Assembly (NCBI RefSeq): GCF_002968335.2
Contig: NZ_CP134398.1
Location: forward strand, 744,001 to 808,000
DNA: 64,000 bases
Source: Mycobacterium sp. ITM-2016-00316
GTDB lineage: Bacteria > Actinomycetota > Actinomycetes > Mycobacteriales > Mycobacteriaceae
Reading direction: 5' to 3'
Both the position numbers and the translations under genes were made by a program. Of this stretch, positions 27,167 through 34,126 are shown in pieces. A model generated the notes under the pieces. The model searched no databases, was not told where the DNA came from, and saw only the letters and a list, made by a program, of their open reading frames with translations. Positions within the stretch are counted from its first letter, which is position 1; every line of letters begins with the position of its first letter.

Positions 27167-27823
27167 ATGTCCGTTCTCCGGCTGACGGCCCCGATCGCTC
27201 TGGCCTTCCTCCCGCTGGGCGCGGCGCTGGGATTCCTGGTGGTGCACGCCGGCTTGGCCTGGTGGTGGGCGCCGGTGTTCGCCGCGGTGATCTACGCCGG
27301 TTCGCTGGAGTTCCTGATGGTCGGGCTGGCCGCGGCCGGCTCGCCGATCGCGACGGTCGCGCTGACGACGTTGATCGTGAATTCCCGGCACGTGTTCTAC
27401 GCCTTGTCCTTTCCGCTGCATCGGGTTGCCGGGTTGCCCGGCAAGCTCTATAGCACCTACGTCATCTCCGACGAGGCCTATGCGGTCGGTGTCAGTCCCG
27501 CCGCCGGGGACTGGACCTCCCGCCAGATCCTGACCATGCAGGCGGGCCTGCACCTGACGTGGACGGTGTCGGCCGGCCTGGGCGGCCTGCTCGGCGCGGC
27601 ACTGCCGATCGAGCGGCTGCAGGGTCTGGAGTTCGCGCTCACCGCGCTGTTCATCGTGCTGTCCATCGATGCCTACCGCCAGCATCCGGACCGGCTGACC
27701 GTGCTGCTGGCGGTGGGCTGCGCCGCCGTCGCGTGGCTGCTGGCGCCGGGGCAGTTGTTGGTGTGGGCATTCGCGGCGTTCACCGTGCTGTTGCTGGCCA
27801 GGTACCGGATCGCCGATGCCTGA
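27167..27823 (+). CDS. azlC: AzlC family branched-chain amino acid exporter subunit
   Basis: 218 residues, six to seven transmembrane helices. The signature NSRHVFYALSFP and YVISDEAYAV are typical of AzlC. With AzlD it exports branched-chain amino acids or related compounds across the inner membrane. The ATG at 27167 gives a short N-terminus before the first helix. The end overlaps azlD by 8 nt. Confidence 0.9.
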   Translation: MSVLRLTAPIALAFLPLGAALGFLVVHAGLAWWWAPVFAAVIYAGSLEFLMVGLAAAGSPIATVALTTLIVNSRHVFYALSFPLHRVAGLPGKLYSTYVISDEAYAVGVSPAAGDWTSRQILTMQAGLHLTWTVSAGLGGLLGAALPIERLQGLEFALTALFIVLSIDAYRQHPDRLTVLLAVGCAAVAWLLAPGQLLVWAFAAFTVLLLARYRIADA

Positions 27824-28139
27824 CACCGGATACATCGCGCTGCTGGTCGCGGTCAGCGCCGCGGTCACCTGGGCGCTGCGGGCACTACCGTTCGTGGTGC
27901 TGGCGCCCATGCGCCACAGCCCCGTGGTCCGGTACCTGAGCCTGCACATGCCACTGGGGGTGATGGCCATGCTGGCGCTCTACACCCTCCGAGATGTCCC
28001 CGAAGCAGCTGGGCGACAACAACTCTGGCTGGTCATCGCGGTGCTGGTGACGGCAGGACTGCAGGTGTGGCGGCGGCACGCGCTGCTGTCCATTTTCTTC
28101 GGCACCGGAATTTATGTGGCGCTGATGTCGCTGTGGTGA
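27816..28139 (+). CDS. azlD: AzlD family branched-chain amino acid transport protein
   Basis: 107 residues with three to four transmembrane helices. The ALRALPFVVLAPMRHSPVVRYLSLHMPLGVMAML segment is the AzlD hallmark. It is the small partner of AzlC. It overlaps azlC upstream, and its TGA overlaps the GTG of the GNAT gene. Confidence 0.9.
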   Translation: MPDTGYIALLVAVSAAVTWALRALPFVVLAPMRHSPVVRYLSLHMPLGVMAMLALYTLRDVPEAAGRQQLWLVIAVLVTAGLQVWRRHALLSIFFGTGIYVALMSLW

Positions 28140-28984
28140 CAAAGTGTCCCGCCGTGAGCAACCTCTTCTGCGGCATCGAGCTGGGCCGGCGCATCGAGCG
28201 TGCCGAAGCTGCGCTCATCGGTGCGGCGGTGGTTGCGGCCAGCCGGCGCGGCGCCGACGGATTTGCGCTACCGCTGGCCGGCGGGGTGGCCGCCTACGCA
28301 GGGCCGGGCGCGCCGTTCAACAAGGTGGTGGGACTGGGGTTCGCGGGGGTGCCCACCGAGGCGGGTATCGGCGCGGTCGAACGCGCCTACGCCGATCACG
28401 GGTCACCGACGCCGATCGAACTGAGCACCCTCGCCGATCCGCGGATCGCCGAACTGCTCGGTGCCCGCGGCTATCGGGTGGTGGCCTTCGAGGACGTACT
28501 CGGGTGCGCCCTGGGCGCCACCCCCGAACCGGTGCCGGAAGGTATCGAGGTGCGTCCCGCTTCCGAACACGAACTCGACGCCTGGGTCGACGTGGTGGTG
28601 GAGGGGTTCGCGCACCCGGACGGCGAAGGGGTCCCCAGCCCCGAGGAGTTCCCGCGCGATGTGATCGACCGTGCCGAACGTGATTTCGCGGAGGCCGGCG
28701 TGACCCCCTATGTGGCGGTGGTCGACGGGCATATCGCCGGCGGCGGGAGCATGCGCGTCACCGACGGTGTGGCGCAGTTGACCGGTGCGGCCACCGCGCC
28801 GGACCACCGCCGTCGTGGCGTGCAGGCCGCACTGCTTACGGCCCGTCTGCGCGATGCCGTTGACGCCGGCGCCGACATTGCCGTGGTCACCACGGCGCCC
28901 GGGTCGCTGTCACAGCGCAATGTGCAACGACGCGGCTTCCACCTGCTCTACACCCGGGCCGTGTTCGTCAAGGGCGATCAGTAG
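28136..28984 (+). CDS. GNAT-family N-acetyltransferase
   Basis: 282 residues in two parts. The N-terminal half is a degenerate acetyltransferase fold. The C-terminal half carries the acetyl-CoA pyrophosphate loop (TAPDHRRRGVQAALLTARL) and a late strand (QRNVQRRGFHLLY). Such tandem proteins acetylate amines or modify small molecules; the substrate is unknown. The GTG at 28136 overlaps the azlD stop; a GTG at 28154 (MSNLFCG...) is an equally plausible start. It converges on the frameshifted PPOX gene. Confidence 0.83.
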   Translation: MTKCPAVSNLFCGIELGRRIERAEAALIGAAVVAASRRGADGFALPLAGGVAAYAGPGAPFNKVVGLGFAGVPTEAGIGAVERAYADHGSPTPIELSTLADPRIAELLGARGYRVVAFEDVLGCALGATPEPVPEGIEVRPASEHELDAWVDVVVEGFAHPDGEGVPSPEEFPRDVIDRAERDFAEAGVTPYVAVVDGHIAGGGSMRVTDGVAQLTGAATAPDHRRRGVQAALLTARLRDAVDAGADIAVVTTAPGSLSQRNVQRRGFHLLYTRAVFVKGDQ

Positions 28985-29612
28985 AGCATCTTGCGGTAGT
29001 TCTCTTCGCTGTAGTACGCCTGAGTTCTGCCATGCTCTGCTCGGCCTTGAACGACTTGGCCAGCGCCGCGGTGCTCGGCACCGAATCCGGCGTCCAGGTC
29101 TCCGGATTCCAGGCGTCCGAGCGCAGGAACGCCTTCGAGCAGTGGAAGAACACCTCGTCGACGTGGACTTCCAGCGCCAGGATGGGCCGTTTTCCCTGCA
29201 CCGCGAGATCGTCGAAATAGTCGGCGTCCGAAAGGATTCTGGCCCGGCCATTGATCCGCACGGTGTCCCCACGACCCGGTATGACGAAAATGGTGCCGAC
29301 GTGCGGATTGGTCAGCACGTTGAGATAGCCGTCCACCCGTTTGTTGCCGGGGCGCTCCGGAATGGCGATGGTGGTGTCATCGATGATGTGCACGAATCCG
29401 GGCGGATCACCCTTGGGGGAGACGTCCACCCGGCCGTCGATGTCGGTGGTGGCGACGAAACACAGCGGCGAGTTGGCCACCCATTGCCGGTGTACATCGA
29501 GCAGGCGGTCGCCCACCTTGTTGGCCACCGCTGGTGCAGGATGGCCGACGATCTCCCGCAAGGCGTCAACCGACGTGATCTCGACTGGTTCGGTGCTCAC
29601 CCGATCCATCAT
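28968..29612 (-). CDS. PPOX-class FMN-binding protein with 3' frameshift
   Basis: 214 residues as read. The body is a complete PPOX domain, with VDVSPKGDPPGFVHIIDD and an FMN-loop segment GYLNVLTNPHVGTIFVIPG. After KAEQSMAE the frame runs into a low-quality Thr/Arg-rich tail, while the -1 register offers a family-like ending AYYSEENYRKMLY with a stop at 28978-28980. This points to one missing base near 29022-29023. The ATG at 29612 overlaps the menE stop (ATGA), so it is cotranscribed with menE. It is either a real allele with an altered tail or a sequencing error. Confidence 0.8.
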   Translation of the reverse strand: MMDRVSTEPVEITSVDALREIVGHPAPAVANKVGDRLLDVHRQWVANSPLCFVATTDIDGRVDVSPKGDPPGFVHIIDDTTIAIPERPGNKRVDGYLNVLTNPHVGTIFVIPGRGDTVRINGRARILSDADYFDDLAVQGKRPILALEVHVDEVFFHCSKAFLRSDAWNPETWTPDSVPSTAALAKSFKAEQSMAELRRTTAKRTTARCSTDRP

Positions 29613-30649
29613 GCCCCGAATCGTTGGATCAATGCCCGCCTGTCCAGCTTGCCGATGCCCCGCCGGGGGAGTTCGTCGACGAAGTGCAACTGCCGCGGTG
29701 CGGCGGTGGGGTCGAGGGTCCTGCCTACATGGGCCCGCAGCTCTGCGAGCGTCGGTTCGCGCTGCCCGGCCGCCAGCACGACCGCCGCGACGACGCGCTG
29801 TCCGAGGCGGGCATCGGGCACCCCGAACACCGCGCACTCGGCGACGGCGGGGTGGCCTGCCAACGCGTTCTCCACCAGCTGGGGCAGCACGGTCAGCCCG
29901 CCGGTGCTGACCGCGTCATCGGCACGGCCCAGGATGCGCAGCATGCCCGAATCATCCATCGCACCAAAGTCATCGGTGCGGAACCAGCCCGGCTCGGCGA
30001 ACGGGTCGGGGTTTGCCGGGTTGCGGTACCCGGATGCCAGCACCGGCCCGCCGAGGGACACCCGACCCGCGTCGAGACGTATCTGCACGCCGTCCAGCGG
30101 CACACCGTCGTACACACAACCACCGCAGGTTTCGCTCATCCCGTAGGTCCGCACCACCCGAACCCCAGCGGCCGCGGCCTTCTCGCGCACCCCCGTCGGC
30201 ATCGGGCCACCGCCGATCAGGACAGCGTCGAGTTCGCCCAGCGCCGCGGCGGCCGATGGGTCGGCCAGCGCCTTGTCGAGCTGATTGGACACCAGCGAGG
30301 TGTAGCGCCGCCCGGTTCCCATCGCGGCCACCGCGGCGACCAGGTCGGCGGGCTCGAAACTCGCGTCCAGTGCGACGGGCACGCTACCGCCGACGACACT
30401 GCGCACCAGGACCTGCAGGCCGGCCACGTGATAGGCGGGCAGCGCCAGCAGCCAGCGGCCCGTACCGCCGAGACGCCGGTGGGTCGCGGTGGCGCTACAG
30501 GTCAGCGCGGCAGCGGAAAGCATGGCGCCCTTGGGGATTCCGGTCGTGCCAGAGGTCGATACGACGACCGCGATATCGTCGTCGATGAGTTCGCCGGCGC
30601 GCAGCGTGGCGGTCAGCAACTCGCGCTGGCGGGCATCGGCGGCCGGCAC
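29609..30649 (-). CDS. menE: o-succinylbenzoate-CoA ligase
   Basis: 346 residues from the first standard start (GTG 30649). It is an AMP-forming acyl-CoA synthetase with the P-loop VVVSTSGTTGIPKGAMLS, the A5-like YGMSETCGG and the hinge/A8 WFRTDDFGAMDDSGMLRILGRADD, plus catalytic C-terminal RRGIGKLDR. It activates o-succinylbenzoate for MenB. Coding similarity appears to continue upstream: an in-frame stretch to an ATC at 30751 preceded by GGAGG reads like a menE N-terminus, so the true protein may be about 380 residues. It is translationally coupled to the PPOX gene downstream. Confidence 0.88.
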   Translation of the reverse strand: MPAADARQRELLTATLRAGELIDDDIAVVVSTSGTTGIPKGAMLSAAALTCSATATHRRLGGTGRWLLALPAYHVAGLQVLVRSVVGGSVPVALDASFEPADLVAAVAAMGTGRRYTSLVSNQLDKALADPSAAAALGELDAVLIGGGPMPTGVREKAAAAGVRVVRTYGMSETCGGCVYDGVPLDGVQIRLDAGRVSLGGPVLASGYRNPANPDPFAEPGWFRTDDFGAMDDSGMLRILGRADDAVSTGGLTVLPQLVENALAGHPAVAECAVFGVPDARLGQRVVAAVVLAAGQREPTLAELRAHVGRTLDPTAAPRQLHFVDELPRRGIGKLDRRALIQRFGA

Positions 30650-30738
30650 CGGCAGACGCGCCCCGCCCCCGGCGAGTGCTGACTCAAGATCCGGCAGTAT
30701 CGCCAGGGCCGCGGCGCCGGTGCCGACGGCGAGGGTGC

Positions 30739-30855
30739 TCAGGACGGTGATGCCGGGCCCTCCGGATCCTGTTCTCTCGAGTCAACGAGCGGCCGGTCCT
30801 GGGTGGACAGCCGGGCCCGCACCCGTGCGGCGTCTTCCTCCAGCATTGCGTTCAC
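30739..30855 (-). CDS. possible 38-aa leader ORF upstream of menE
   Basis: On the minus strand a GTG at 30855 (or ATG 30846) opens a 38-codon frame, very charged (EEDAARVRARLS, REQDPEGPASPS), that stops at 30739-30741. The stop lies inside the apparent menE N-terminal extension, so the two frames overlap by about 13 nt. It contains the GGAGG that would serve menE. It may be a small coupled gene or a chance frame; there is no clear ribosome binding site. Confidence 0.3.
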   Translation of the reverse strand: MNAMLEEDAARVRARLSTQDRPLVDSREQDPEGPASPS

Positions 30856-31038
30856 TGCGCCAGCCTGCCAGATGGGTGTCACCTGCGCCGACGTTGCCGA
30901 CAATCTCCAACGCCGGCCGGCGCGATCATGAACGCTCGACGAACAACGTCGGGCTCCACCTCAAACCCGCAGGTGGGAGGCGACTCCCGACTTGGGTGAA
31001 ATTACGCGAAATGCTGTGAGATGTCTCAGAATTGCGGC

Positions 31039-32286
31039 ATGAGCGCTGAGCTGATCATTCTGGTGTTGCTGATTGCCACAGCACTGGCATTCGACTTCAC
31101 CAACGGCTTTCATGACACCGGCAACGCGATGGCGACCTCCATCGCGACCGGGGCGCTCAAACCCAAGACCGCGGTGGTGCTGGCCGGCGTGCTGAACCTG
31201 GTGGGTGCCTTCCTCTCGGTCGAGGTGGCCGTCACGGTCACCACCTCGGTGCTGAAGGTGCAGGACTCCAGCACCGGCTCGCTCTTGCCGGGGATCGATG
31301 CTTCGACGGGCCTGACCATCATCTTCGCCGGTCTGATCGGCGGCATTCTGTGGAATCTGCTCACCTGGCTGTTCGGCATCCCGTCGAGTTCCTCGCACGC
31401 GCTTTTCGGTGGGCTCATCGGCGCCGGCCTGGCCGCGCTGGGCACCGCGGGCGTCAACTGGTCCGGCGTTACCCAGAAGGTGCTGATCCCTGCGGTCGCC
31501 GCACCCGTCATCGCCGGCCTGGTCGCCTGCTGCGGCACCTGGGTGGTCTACAAGCTCACCCGCAACGTTGCCGAGAAGCAGCGCCGGGAGGGCTTCCGCT
31601 GGGGGCAGATCGCCACGGCCTCGCTGGTCGCGCTGGCGCACGGCACCAACGATGCGCAGAAGACCATGGGTGTCATCGCGCTCGCCCTCATCACCACCGG
31701 GCACCTGACCGGTGATGTCAAGGAACAGGGTCTTCCGTTCTGGATCATCTTCAGTTGTGCGGTCGCCATCGGCCTCGGTACCTACCTGGGCGGCTGGCGG
31801 GTCATCCGCACGCTGGGCAAGGGCCTGGTCGAGATCGAGTCACCTCAGGGCTTCGCCGCCGAAGCCTCCTCTGCGGCAATCATTCTGAGCTCCAGCGCAG
31901 CCGGTATGGCGCTGTCGACCACGCACGTGGCCACCGGATCGATCCTCGGCAGCGGCGTGGGCAAGCCCGGCGCCGAGGTGCGTTGGGCGGTCGCGGGCCG
32001 GATGGCCGTCGCCTGGCTGGTCACGCTGCCCGCCGCCGGATTGGTCGGCGCGCTGTCGTACTGGCTGTCCAACGGCGTGAAGTCGTTGACCGGCTCCGAC
32101 CTGATCGGTGACGGGCTGATCTTCCTGCTCCTCATCGGGCTGTCCGCCTACATGTGGTGGCGCGCCCAGCAGCAGAAGGTCGACCACAGCAATGTCAACG
32201 CCGACTGGGATGCCTCGACCAACTCCGTTGTTCCGGCCGAGCTACGCGAAACCAGTTCGGACAGCAAGCCCGCCGCGTCGGTCTGA
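31039..32286 (+). CDS. pitA: low-affinity inorganic phosphate transporter
   Basis: 415 residues and about ten transmembrane helices. The two family signatures are FDFTNGFHDTGNAMATSIATGAL near the N-terminus and ALAHGTNDAQKTMGVIAL mid-protein, related to GANDxAN repeats. It imports phosphate, probably as a metal-phosphate with protons. ATG 31039 was preferred to ATG 31021 because it matches the ortholog N-terminus (SAELIILVLLIATALAF). It lies on the opposite strand relative to the M. tuberculosis order of flanking men genes. Confidence 0.92.
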   Translation: MSAELIILVLLIATALAFDFTNGFHDTGNAMATSIATGALKPKTAVVLAGVLNLVGAFLSVEVAVTVTTSVLKVQDSSTGSLLPGIDASTGLTIIFAGLIGGILWNLLTWLFGIPSSSSHALFGGLIGAGLAALGTAGVNWSGVTQKVLIPAVAAPVIAGLVACCGTWVVYKLTRNVAEKQRREGFRWGQIATASLVALAHGTNDAQKTMGVIALALITTGHLTGDVKEQGLPFWIIFSCAVAIGLGTYLGGWRVIRTLGKGLVEIESPQGFAAEASSAAIILSSSAAGMALSTTHVATGSILGSGVGKPGAEVRWAVAGRMAVAWLVTLPAAGLVGALSYWLSNGVKSLTGSDLIGDGLIFLLLIGLSAYMWWRAQQQKVDHSNVNADWDASTNSVVPAELRETSSDSKPAASV

Positions 32287-32308
32287 CCGCACAAGCTAAG
32301 GAATTCTG

Positions 32309-32584
32309 ATGGTGTACATGGAGAGCATTCTGAAGGTGCTGGGGATCGGCCTGCTGCTCGGTGCCGGTCTGCCCGCGGTGTTCGCGCTCGGACTGGTGGC
32401 CTACGCTCGTGGCGACGGCGCGGATGTAGCTGCGGCCCCTGCGAATCCCGCGCTGAAGTTTCTCGGTATCGCACTGTTCGTCTTCGTCGGTTGGGTGATC
32501 TTGACGGCGGTGCTGTGGATCACCAGAGCCACGATCATTCACCACACCGGTGTGGACCTCTTCCCGTTCCTGCCCAAGAAGTGA
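32309..32584 (+). CDS. small two-helix membrane protein (Rv0544c-like)
   Basis: 91 residues with two transmembrane helices (about 7-32 and 50-75) joined by an Ala/Pro-rich loop. AAGGA precedes the ATG by six bases. It lies 22 nt after pitA and 4 nt before the DUF3349 gene, so all three are likely cotranscribed. An accessory role with PitA is possible but unproven. Confidence 0.82.
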   Translation: MVYMESILKVLGIGLLLGAGLPAVFALGLVAYARGDGADVAAAPANPALKFLGIALFVFVGWVILTAVLWITRATIIHHTGVDLFPFLPKK

Positions 32585-32588
32585 GTAC

Positions 32589-32903
32589 ATGGATATGAGT
32601 GAGAACAAGAGCTTTCTGGACAGCGTCCTCGGCTGGCTGCACCAGGGTTACCCCGAGGGAGTTCCTCCGACGGACTACTTCGCGCTGCTGGCGCTGCTCA
32701 AGCGCTCGCTCACCGAGGACGAAGTGGTCAAGGCCGCCCAGGCGGTCCTGCGGTCCAGTAATGGTGACACACCGGTGACCGAGGCCGAGATCAGCGGCGC
32801 CATCCAGATGATCATCGCCAAGGAGCCCAATCCCGAAGAGCTGCATCAGGTTGCGTCCCGGCTGGCCTCGGTGGGCTGGCCGCTGGCAGCACCCGCTCGC
32901 TGA
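32589..32903 (+). CDS. DUF3349 family protein (Rv0543c-like)
   Basis: 104 residues, all-helical. The pattern WLHQGYPEGVPPTDYFALLALLKRSLTEDEV followed by TEAEISGAIQMI is diagnostic of DUF3349, a mycobacterial family of unknown function. It is cytosolic. The 3' end overlaps the convergent TetR gene by 58 nt. Confidence 0.88.
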   Translation: MDMSENKSFLDSVLGWLHQGYPEGVPPTDYFALLALLKRSLTEDEVVKAAQAVLRSSNGDTPVTEAEISGAIQMIIAKEPNPEELHQVASRLASVGWPLAAPAR

Positions 32904-33499
32904 CCGGGCACCAGGCACTGCCTGAAGTAGCTGAGCAGCACCGCGCGCAGCTGCGGGGCAGAGATATCTTTCAGCGTCGAAACTGTTGCGCAGTAGTAGC
33001 TTCCGGTGACGGCCACGGCCAGTGATACGCGTGTCGTGTAGTCATGATCGGGCCCCAGCAGCAGCGCGCGAAAGCGGTCGGCGGTGGCTTGAAGTTCGGG
33101 GTGTCGGGCGACGAGGTGGTCGATGTAGCGGTCCCTGCGGAACGGGAACGCCGCGTGGCGCTGGCGGATCATCAGGTCGACCACACCTTCGATGGTCATA
33201 TCCTGTCGAGAGGCGCTGTGCGGTAATGCTTCCGCACGTTCTATGAGACGCGCCAGGTCCTCGAAGATGGGCCGCAGTGTCGCAAGGACGATGTCATCCT
33301 TGGATTTGAACTGGTAATAGACCGCGGCTTTGCCGACGCCGATCCGGTCGGCGATCATCTGCAGCGATGTGCCCTGCACGCCGTGTTCGGCGAACAACCC
33401 GACGGCCACCGCGACCACGCGGTCACGTGCGGTGACCACGTCCCCCCTCCCGTCGCTGCGGTGCCCAAGCGTGTCCATATCGTCCTTCTGGCTAGTCAT
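32846..33499 (-). CDS. TetR-family repressor, likely of the mmpS/mmpL cassette
   Basis: 217 residues. The N-terminal HTH contains FAEHGVQGTSLQMIADRIGVGKAAVYYQFKSKDD, followed by a helical ligand domain. It is divergent from mmpS with 137 nt between them, which holds an AGCCGTACGGCT palindrome overlapping the putative mmpS -35. It shares the HTH almost residue for residue with the second TetR at 37831-38403, so the two are paralogs. By analogy with other MmpS/MmpL systems it probably represses the exporter until a lipid or drug-like ligand binds. Confidence 0.9.
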   Translation of the reverse strand: MTSQKDDMDTLGHRSDGRGDVVTARDRVVAVAVGLFAEHGVQGTSLQMIADRIGVGKAAVYYQFKSKDDIVLATLRPIFEDLARLIERAEALPHSASRQDMTIEGVVDLMIRQRHAAFPFRRDRYIDHLVARHPELQATADRFRALLLGPDHDYTTRVSLAVAVTGSYYCATVSTLKDISAPQLRAVLLSYFRQCLVPGQRAGAASGQPTEASRDAT

Positions 33500-33524
33500 T
33501 GTTACGTGGTGTGATGAGCAACAC

Positions 33525-33566
33525 TTAGCCGTACGGCTTGTAAGAAGTAAGCCGATTGTATAACTT
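33525..33566 (+). promoter_or_regulatory. mmpS promoter with TetR-type operator
   Basis: TTGTAA (33538-33543), a 17-bp spacer and TAACTT (33561-33566) form a promoter. A perfect AGCCGT/ACGGCT palindrome (33527-33538) abuts the -35, and CGGCTT-N9-AAGCCG (33534-33554) spans the -35 and spacer. The three overlapping half-sites suit a TetR dimer pair. Confidence 0.6.
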
Positions 33567-33636
33567 GAGTGCCACTGATGGCTGAGGGGTTCATCGGACC
33601 AGCCAACCGGCGCGTCACTGCAGGAGGAAAGCGGAC

Positions 33637-34065
33637 ATGCAACTGCTCAAACGGGCTTGGCTGCCCCTGGTGATCGTCGTGGTGGTGGGGGTAGCCGGCT
33701 TCACAGTGGACCGCGTCCGCGGCATGTTCGCGTCCGACCCGCCACTGGTCACGCCGATCGAGTTCGCCAACGACCCTGAGCCGTTCGATCCAAAAGTAGT
33801 GACCTACGAGATCTTTGGCCCGGAAGGGGCGGCAGTAGATGTGAACTACGTGGACCTGCAGGGCGAACCGCAGCGCGTCGACGGTGCGATCCTGCCGTGG
33901 TCGGTCACGCTGCAGACGACCGAACCCTCGGCCGCGGCCAACATCGTCGCCCAGGGCAAGACCAGCTTCCTGGGTTGTCGGGTGCTCGTCGACGGGGAGC
34001 TGAAGGACGAGCGCAGCATCAGCGGCACCAATGTCCAGACCTTCTGCATCGTGAAGTCGGCATGA
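33637..34065 (+). CDS. MmpS family membrane accessory protein
   Basis: 142 residues. One N-terminal membrane helix ([17 protein letters not shown]) precedes a periplasmic beta-rich domain with two cysteines (FLGCRV and TFCIV) likely to form a disulfide. MmpS proteins partner MmpL transporters in exporting lipids or siderophores; ones near MmpL4/5-type pumps are needed for siderophore release. AGGAGG lies nine bases before the ATG. mmpL follows after 61 nt. Confidence 0.92.
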   Translation: MQLLKRAWLPLVIVVVVGVAGFTVDRVRGMFASDPPLVTPIEFANDPEPFDPKVVTYEIFGPEGAAVDVNYVDLQGEPQRVDGAILPWSVTLQTTEPSAAANIVAQGKTSFLGCRVLVDGELKDERSISGTNVQTFCIVKSA

Positions 34066-34077
34066 GCGACGCTTGCG

Positions 34078-34092
34078 GAGCGAATCGACGGG
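34078..34092. repeat. short dispersed repeat, copy 3 (between mmpS and mmpL)
   Basis: GAGCGAATCGACGGG differs in one base from the core of the copies at 10152 and 14867. It lies in the only sizeable gap of the mmpSL operon. Confidence 0.45.
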
Positions 34093-34126
34093 TGACAGGC
34101 GAGACCCGAGCCTGCGAGGGGGTCGC

